NCBI RefSeq assembly: GCF_000498575.2
Contig: NZ_AWSQ01000002.1
Span: 512,342-550,898, forward strand
Origin: Pseudomonas taeanensis MS-3
GTDB taxonomy: Bacteria; Pseudomonadota; Gammaproteobacteria; Pseudomonadales; Pseudomonadaceae
Direction of reading: 5' to 3'
DNA length: 38,557 nucleotides
Shown here piece after piece: positions 35,300 through 38,557 of this stretch. Every line of letters starts with the position of its first letter. Position 1 is the first letter of the stretch. The translations under genes were made by a program, and so were the position numbers. The notes under the pieces are model-generated. The model worked only from the letters and a program-made list of their open reading frames with translations. It had not been told where the DNA came from and did not search any database.

Positions 35300-36115
35300 A
35301 TGCTGACCGTCAACCTGGGGCCGCTGACCATGGGCGTCCCTCATCTACTGCTGATCGGCAGTCTGCTGCTGGCCATGCTGACCGGCTGGTGGGTCGGTCG
35401 GGCCAGCGCGCGCAACCCCGAACAGCAGGTATTCCGGCTGCTGCTGGTCGCCTTGTTGGTGGCGCGTCTGGCCTTCGTGGTGGGGTATTTCGAACACTAC
35501 CAGGGCGAACTCTGGCGAGTGATAGACATTCGCGACGGCGGCTTCATCGCCTGGCCCGGCATAATCGCGGCGCTGCTGCTGGGCAGTTGGCAGGCCTGGC
35601 GTGACCGTGGATTGCGCAAGCCGCTCGGCGTGGCGCTGGCGGTCGGCGTGCTGAGCTGGGGCTTCGGCAGCCTCGCTTGGCATGCCTTCGAGCAAGGCAC
35701 GCGCCTGCCCGAACTGGCACTGCGCGATAGCAGCGGTGCTCCAGTAGCGCTGCAGGATTATCGGGGCAAGCCGTTGGTGATCAACCTCTGGGCGACCTGG
35801 TGCCCACCCTGTCGGCGGGAAATGCCAGTGTTGGCCGAGGCTCAGGCCAGGAAGCAGGCACTGACCTTTCTGTTCGTCAATCAGGGCGAGGGCGAAGACG
35901 AAATCCGCCGCTTCCTCGATGCCGCCGGGCTGAACCTGCAAAATGTCCTGCTCGACAGCGACGGACGGCTCGGCCAGCAGGTCGGTTCCATGGCCCTGCC
36001 CACTACGTTGTTCTACGACGCCGATGGCCGCCAAGTAGGCAGCCACCTCGGTGAGTTGTCCCGCGCGAGCCTCGCTCGCGCCCTGGAACAACTGGAGCAG
36101 GGTGCCCAGCCATAA
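35300..36115 (+). CDS. TlpA-like thiol:disulfide oxidoreductase with N-terminal membrane domain
   Basis: Periplasm-facing thioredoxin-fold protein of 271 residues. About four hydrophobic segments in the first 130 residues include an IRDGGFIAWPG stretch similar to a prolipoprotein diacylglyceryl transferase, then a TlpA/ResA-like domain with the redox motif WATWCPPCRREMP (Cys168-Cys171) and the cis-proline region SMALPTTLFYD. It should reduce or shuffle disulfides in periplasmic proteins; near copper genes it may guard cysteines from copper-driven oxidation (inferred). The ATG at 35300 has GGAG eight bases upstream; TTG at 35297 is an alternative. The dsbG remnant overlaps its end. Confidence 0.85.
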   Translation: MLTVNLGPLTMGVPHLLLIGSLLLAMLTGWWVGRASARNPEQQVFRLLLVALLVARLAFVVGYFEHYQGELWRVIDIRDGGFIAWPGIIAALLLGSWQAWRDRGLRKPLGVALAVGVLSWGFGSLAWHAFEQGTRLPELALRDSSGAPVALQDYRGKPLVINLWATWCPPCRREMPVLAEAQARKQALTFLFVNQGEGEDEIRRFLDAAGLNLQNVLLDSDGRLGQQVGSMALPTTLFYDADGRQVGSHLGELSRASLARALEQLEQGAQP

Positions 36116-36321
36116 GGCAGTTCAAGTCCGTCCCTATAGTGCTGGTGGCCATGAGTCTGCTGGGCTTGCCGGCTGCCGCCTCTCTGGCGGAGGAACTGCC
36201 GGAACCAATCAATACGGTCGAAGCCCACGGCGCGATAATCATTGGCCGCTTCGATGCGCCGAGTGGTCTGCAAGGTTATGCCGTTCGCTACACCGGATTA
36301 AATACGACTAGACGGGCTTGA
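36112..36321 (+). pseudogene. dsbG: Truncated dsbG remnant
   Basis: Frame reading RQFKSVPIVLVAMSLL, then GLPAAASLAEELPEPINTV and EAHGAIIIGRFDAPSGLQG, which matches the signal peptide and first ~50 residues of pseudomonad DsbG (disulfide isomerase). It then runs into NTTRRA and a stop at 36319-36321 with no thioredoxin domain or CxxC. Where a start would overlap the tlpA stop (ATGA type), the sequence reads CCATAAGG: the G needed for ATG at 36114 is A, giving TAA for tlpA and ATA for dsbG. A GTG at 36139 could still start a 60-residue peptide. I judge it a dead fragment. Confidence 0.75.
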
Positions 36322-36348
36322 CCTTGCCATGAGGTCAAGGTTGATGCT
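36318..36348 (+). promoter_or_regulatory. CueR/MerR-type promoter for the copZ-like gene
   Basis: -35 TTGACC (36318-36323) and -10 GATGCT (36343-36348) are 19 bases apart, the long spacer used by MerR-family activators. Inside is ACCTTG-N9-CAAGGT (36321-36341), the usual CueR dyad. It lies 41 bases before the copZ-like start. The regulator gene itself is not in the window. Confidence 0.8.
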
Positions 36349-36389
36349 GCAGGTGTGGCAATGGCGCCACCTAGCAAGAGGGGCACGTT

Positions 36390-36590
36390 ATGTTCGTTTT
36401 GGAAGTCTCTGGAATGGGTTGTGGCAGTTGCGTCAGCAAAATCACCAAGGCGATCCAGGCTATGGATCATGACGCCAGGGTCGAAGTGGACCGTGCGGCT
36501 GGCAGGGTGATGGTTGAGAGCGATGAGAGCCCGCAGCACATCCGCTCATTGATTGAAGAGTTGGGTTATCCCAGCAAGGTCAGTGCCTGA
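36390..36590 (+). CDS. copZ: CopZ-like copper chaperone (HMA domain)
   Basis: A 66-residue single heavy-metal-associated domain with metal motif GMGCGSC (residues 8-14) and the normal ferredoxin-like pattern ending EELGYPSKVSA. It should bind Cu(I) in the cytoplasm and hand it to the P1B ATPase, which lacks an HMA domain of its own. The motif reads GMGCGSC rather than the commoner GMTCxxC; both cysteines are intact. AGAGGGG lies six bases before the ATG. Expression is predicted from a CueR-type promoter, unlike the CopR-driven neighbours. Confidence 0.85.
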   Translation: MFVLEVSGMGCGSCVSKITKAIQAMDHDARVEVDRAAGRVMVESDESPQHIRSLIEELGYPSKVSA

Positions 36591-36853
36591 GGATGTGAGC
36601 AGCGTTGTTCCTATCGATTCAGGTAACTGCATTCAGCGCCCGTTCTAAGCAGGCGTCAGAGACGTGGGGGCACAGTGATTCGTTGCTGTCGAGCCCCCGC
36701 ACAATTGCTCGAGCTCGTGCTCGACCGCGCAGTTTCCTGTCAATAGGTCGGTTACACGGCAAATCACACACTTTGGAGGGACGCTGTCTGTTTCGCATCA
36801 TGGCCATGGTGCTCAAACAAGCGCGTCAGAGCGTAACGCACGCGAGGCGCAAT
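36591..36853 (+). other. Non-coding gap with a nested hairpin
   Basis: This is the first part of the 403-base copZ/ptrA-like 2 gap. It holds a nested stem: GGGGGC (36666-36671) with GCCCCC (36693-36698), and inside it ACAG (36672-36675) with CTGT (36686-36689). No T-run follows, so it is not a standard terminator. A plus-strand open frame here (36605-36868) lacks any protein-like features. Confidence 0.45.
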
Positions 36854-36908
36854 CTGACAGAACTGTAATGCCCACCTCAGCGTTCTGACAGGGCCTGCGC
36901 GTTAAGGT
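36854..36908 (+). promoter_or_regulatory. CopR operator and promoter 2 (ptrA-like 2)
   Basis: CTGACAGAACTGTAATG (36854-36870) differs from box 1 at two positions. CTGACAGGG follows at 36885-36893 with the same 31-base offset, and TAAGGT at 36903-36908 lies exactly 32 bases after the box, as TAGGGT does in operator 1. ptrA-like 2 starts 123 bases after the box. Confidence 0.83.
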
Positions 36909-36993
36909 TACTTCGAGTTTGAAGCTCAGCCCTAAGTGCCACGTCGAGATGTGGCGTCGATGGGCTAACCGAATCGTACTTGAGGATACCCAA

Positions 36994-37200
36994 ATGAAAG
37001 TTATGAAAACTCTCTTCGTAGTCGCCGCTCTGAGCCTTTCCTCCTTGGCCATGGCCGAAGGTGGTGCCGAGCGAACCCTTGCGCGAGTCGAGCAGGTTCA
37101 GCAAGCGTCGTCGCAAGTCGAGCAAGTTGCCCAGGCGCAGAAGAACCAAGCGCCCGTGGCCAAAAGCAAAGCCAAGATGACTGACCACGCCAGCTGCTGA
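36994..37200 (+). CDS. PtrA-like small periplasmic protein, copper-linked (copy 2)
   Basis: A 68-residue exported protein: signal peptide MKVMKTLFVVAALSLSSLAMA, then EGGAERTLARVEQVQQ, the same PtrA-type segment as the gene at 30728, followed by a Gln/Lys/Ala-rich tail that ends in Cys. It is close in length to P. aeruginosa PtrA. Start chosen at the ATG that begins the signal peptide; an ORF open to 36919 is artificial. It follows its own CopR box and precedes copA, whose own box lies downstream. Confidence 0.75.
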   Translation: MKVMKTLFVVAALSLSSLAMAEGGAERTLARVEQVQQASSQVEQVAQAQKNQAPVAKSKAKMTDHASC

Positions 37201-37221
37201 TCTTTGCAGGGCGTGCCCAAG

Positions 37222-37272
37222 CTGACAGAAATGTAATCACCCGGACGGTCTAACTGTGGCAGTTTCTAGGCT
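37222..37272 (+). promoter_or_regulatory. CopR operator and promoter 3 (copA)
   Basis: CTGACAGAAATGTAATC (37222-37238) is identical to box 1. CTGTGGCAG follows at 37254-37262 (32 bases from box start) and TAGGCT at 37267-37272 could be the -10. copA starts 172 bases after the box. Confidence 0.83.
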
Positions 37273-37410
37273 CGCTGGCCGCGCGCATTTATCTAAGTCA
37301 TTGCTGGGGCGAAGTGGGGGAGCAGCCTTCCCGAGCGAGCCCCTAAACCTGCAAGTCTGCGCGCTGGCTATTCAGCACTGATTTCCTTTGATCGATTGGA
37401 CATAAACGGC

Positions 37411-38557
37411 ATGCAATCCAAAACCTCGAGGCGAACGTTCGTCAAAGGCCTGACCGCCGGCGGCATACTGGCAGGTCTAGGCCTGTGGCGAGCCCCAGCC
37501 TGGGCAGTAGTCAGCCCAGGCCAGCCGAACGTGCTCAGTGGCACCGATTTTGAACTGTTCATCGGCGAAACTCCGGTGAACATCACCGGTTCGTCACGTA
37601 CCGCCATGACCATCAACGGCAGCCTGCCCGGGCCACTGCTGCGCTGGCGCGAGGGCGATACTGTCACCCTGCGGGTGCGCAATCGCCTGAGCGAAGACAC
37701 CTCGATCCACTGGCACGGCATCATCCTGCCAGCCAACATGGACGGTGTGCCCGGCCTGAGCTTCCATGGCATCGCGCCCGATGGCATGTACGAATACACG
37801 TTCAAGGTTCATCAGAACGGCACCTACTGGTACCACAGCCACTCGGGCCTCCAGGAACAGGTGGGGGTCTATGGGCCGATCGTGATCGATGCCAAAGAGC
37901 CGGAGCCGTTCCAGTACGACCGCGATTATGTGGTGATGCTGAGCGACTGGACCGACGAAGACCCCTCGCGTGTCATGGCCAAGCTGAAGAAACAGTCGGA
38001 CTACTACAACTTCCATAAACGCACCGTCGGCGACTTCATCGACGACGTCAGCGAGCAAGGTTGGTCCGCGGCCGTGGCCGATCGCAAGATGTGGGCCGAG
38101 ATGAAGATGAGTCCCACCGACCTCGCCGACGTCAGCGCGTACACCTACACCTACCTGATGAACGGCCAGGCGCCCAACGGCAACTGGACCGGTATCTTCA
38201 AGCCGGGTGAGAAGATCCGTTTACGCTTCATCAACGGCTCGGCCATGAGCTATTTCGATGTGCGCATCCCAGGCTTGAAGATGACCGTGGTGGCCGCCGA
38301 TGGCCAGCACGTCAACCCGGTCAGCGTCGATGAGTTCCGTATCGCCGTGGCGGAAACCTATGACGTGGTCGTTGAAACGTCCAGCGCCGAGGCTTACACC
38401 ATTTTCGCCCAGTCCATGGACCGCACCGGTTATGCCCGCGGCACCCTGGCCGTGCGTGAAGGGGTGAGCGCTCCAGTGCCTGAACTCGATCCGCGCCCGT
38501 TGATCGGCATGGGCGACATGGGCATGGACCACGGCAGCATGGGTGGCATGGCTGGCA
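37411..38557 (+). CDS. copA: Multicopper oxidase CopA, cut by the window end
   Basis: Periplasmic multicopper oxidase that oxidises Cu(I) and binds copper, the core enzyme of cop/pco resistance. The first 382 codons are present. A Tat signal SRRTFVKGL lies near residue 6, so it is exported folded. Cupredoxin domain 1 has the copper ligands IHWHGI and YWYHSHSG, and domain 2 follows. The window ends in the methionine-rich MGDMGMDHGSMGGMAG, characteristic of CopA/PcoA. The remaining domains, with the C-terminal HCH cluster, must lie to the right; copB is expected next. ATG at 37411 has only a weak GGA ten bases upstream; a TTG at 37396 is an alternative. Confidence 0.92.
   Translation, partial: MQSKTSRRTFVKGLTAGGILAGLGLWRAPAWAVVSPGQPNVLSGTDFELFIGETPVNITGSSRTAMTINGSLPGPLLRWREGDTVTLRVRNRLSEDTSIHWHGIILPANMDGVPGLSFHGIAPDGMYEYTFKVHQNGTYWYHSHSGLQEQVGVYGPIVIDAKEPEPFQYDRDYVVMLSDWTDEDPSRVMAKLKKQSDYYNFHKRTVGDFIDDVSEQGWSAAVADRKMWAEMKMSPTDLADVSAYTYTYLMNGQAPNGNWTGIFKPGEKIRLRFINGSAMSYFDVRIPGLKMTVVAADGQHVNPVSVDEFRIAVAETYDVVVETSSAEAYTIFAQSMDRTGYARGTLAVREGVSAPVPELDPRPLIGMGDMGMDHGSMGGMAG

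Noticed and set aside
36605..36868. Plus-strand open frame of 87 codons before ptrA-like 2
   Set aside because: The product is Arg/Ser-rich with no fold pattern, and the frame runs through a CopR box.

Overview
The window is a piece of a Pseudomonas chromosome (Gammaproteobacteria). The evidence is gene order. Reading left to right, dnaE-accA-tilS-pyrG-kdsA-eno-ftsB-ispD, then a LysR regulator with adhC/frmA-fghA, then ispF-truD-surE-pcm, nlpD-rpoS-rsmZ-fdxA-mutS is the pseudomonad core order, as I recall it from P. aeruginosa PAO1. Protein lengths and start contexts match that genus. A perfect GacA-type upstream element ahead of an RsmZ-like RNA is also a pseudomonad hallmark. The species cannot be named from the sequence alone.

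Region 1 (1-26243) is core. It holds an AGCS-type Na+/alanine symporter, the replicative polymerase subunit DnaE, acetyl-CoA carboxylase subunit AccA, and the tRNA-lysidine synthetase TilS. CTP synthase, KDO-8-P synthase, enolase, the divisome protein FtsB and two MEP-pathway enzymes (IspD, IspF) follow. An HPF/RaiA-type ribosome-associated protein and a glutathione-dependent formaldehyde detoxification locus (LysR regulator, class III alcohol dehydrogenase, S-formylglutathione hydrolase) lie between IspD and IspF. After IspF come TruD, SurE and Pcm in overlapping frames, a DUF368 undecaprenyl-phosphate translocase candidate, the amidase activator NlpD and the stationary-phase sigma factor RpoS. 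RsmZ, ferredoxin FdxA (minus) and MutS (minus) end the core part. Several intrinsic terminators, inverted repeats and unusual start codons (GTG for ispD and nlpD, TTG for the LysR gene) are visible.

Region 2 (26244-38557, continuing off the right edge) is accessory and mostly about copper. It starts next to mutS, where pseudomonads usually carry cinA-recA-recX. The first pair is a fatty-acid-hydroxylase-type membrane enzyme with an AraC regulator. Then come copS-copR (minus), and diverging from them a PtrA-like small periplasmic protein, a cupredoxin with a Met-rich insert, a DUF2933 protein, a P1B-type copper ATPase with YHS and heavy-metal-binding N-terminal domains, and a small membrane protein. 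A TlpA-like thiol-disulfide protein follows with a broken dsbG remnant behind it. Next are a CopZ-like copper chaperone under a CueR/MerR-type promoter, a second PtrA-like protein, and the start of the multicopper oxidase gene copA, which is cut by the window end.

The copper genes appear to be wired by two regulators. I see three near-identical CopR boxes (before copR/ptrA-1, before ptrA-2, before copA) and a degenerate fourth before the cupredoxin gene. All share a second CTG(N)CAG element about 31 bp further along. The copZ-like gene instead has a 19-bp-spacer promoter with an ACCTTG-N9-CAAGGT dyad, typical of CueR, although no cueR is in the window. The natural reading is that cytosolic Cu(I) is handled by the chaperone and ATPase, and periplasmic copper by CopA, the cupredoxin and the PtrA-like proteins. 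The island looks like a mosaic: the tlpA-dsbG piece appears to be a leftover of a longer disulfide-exchange operon.
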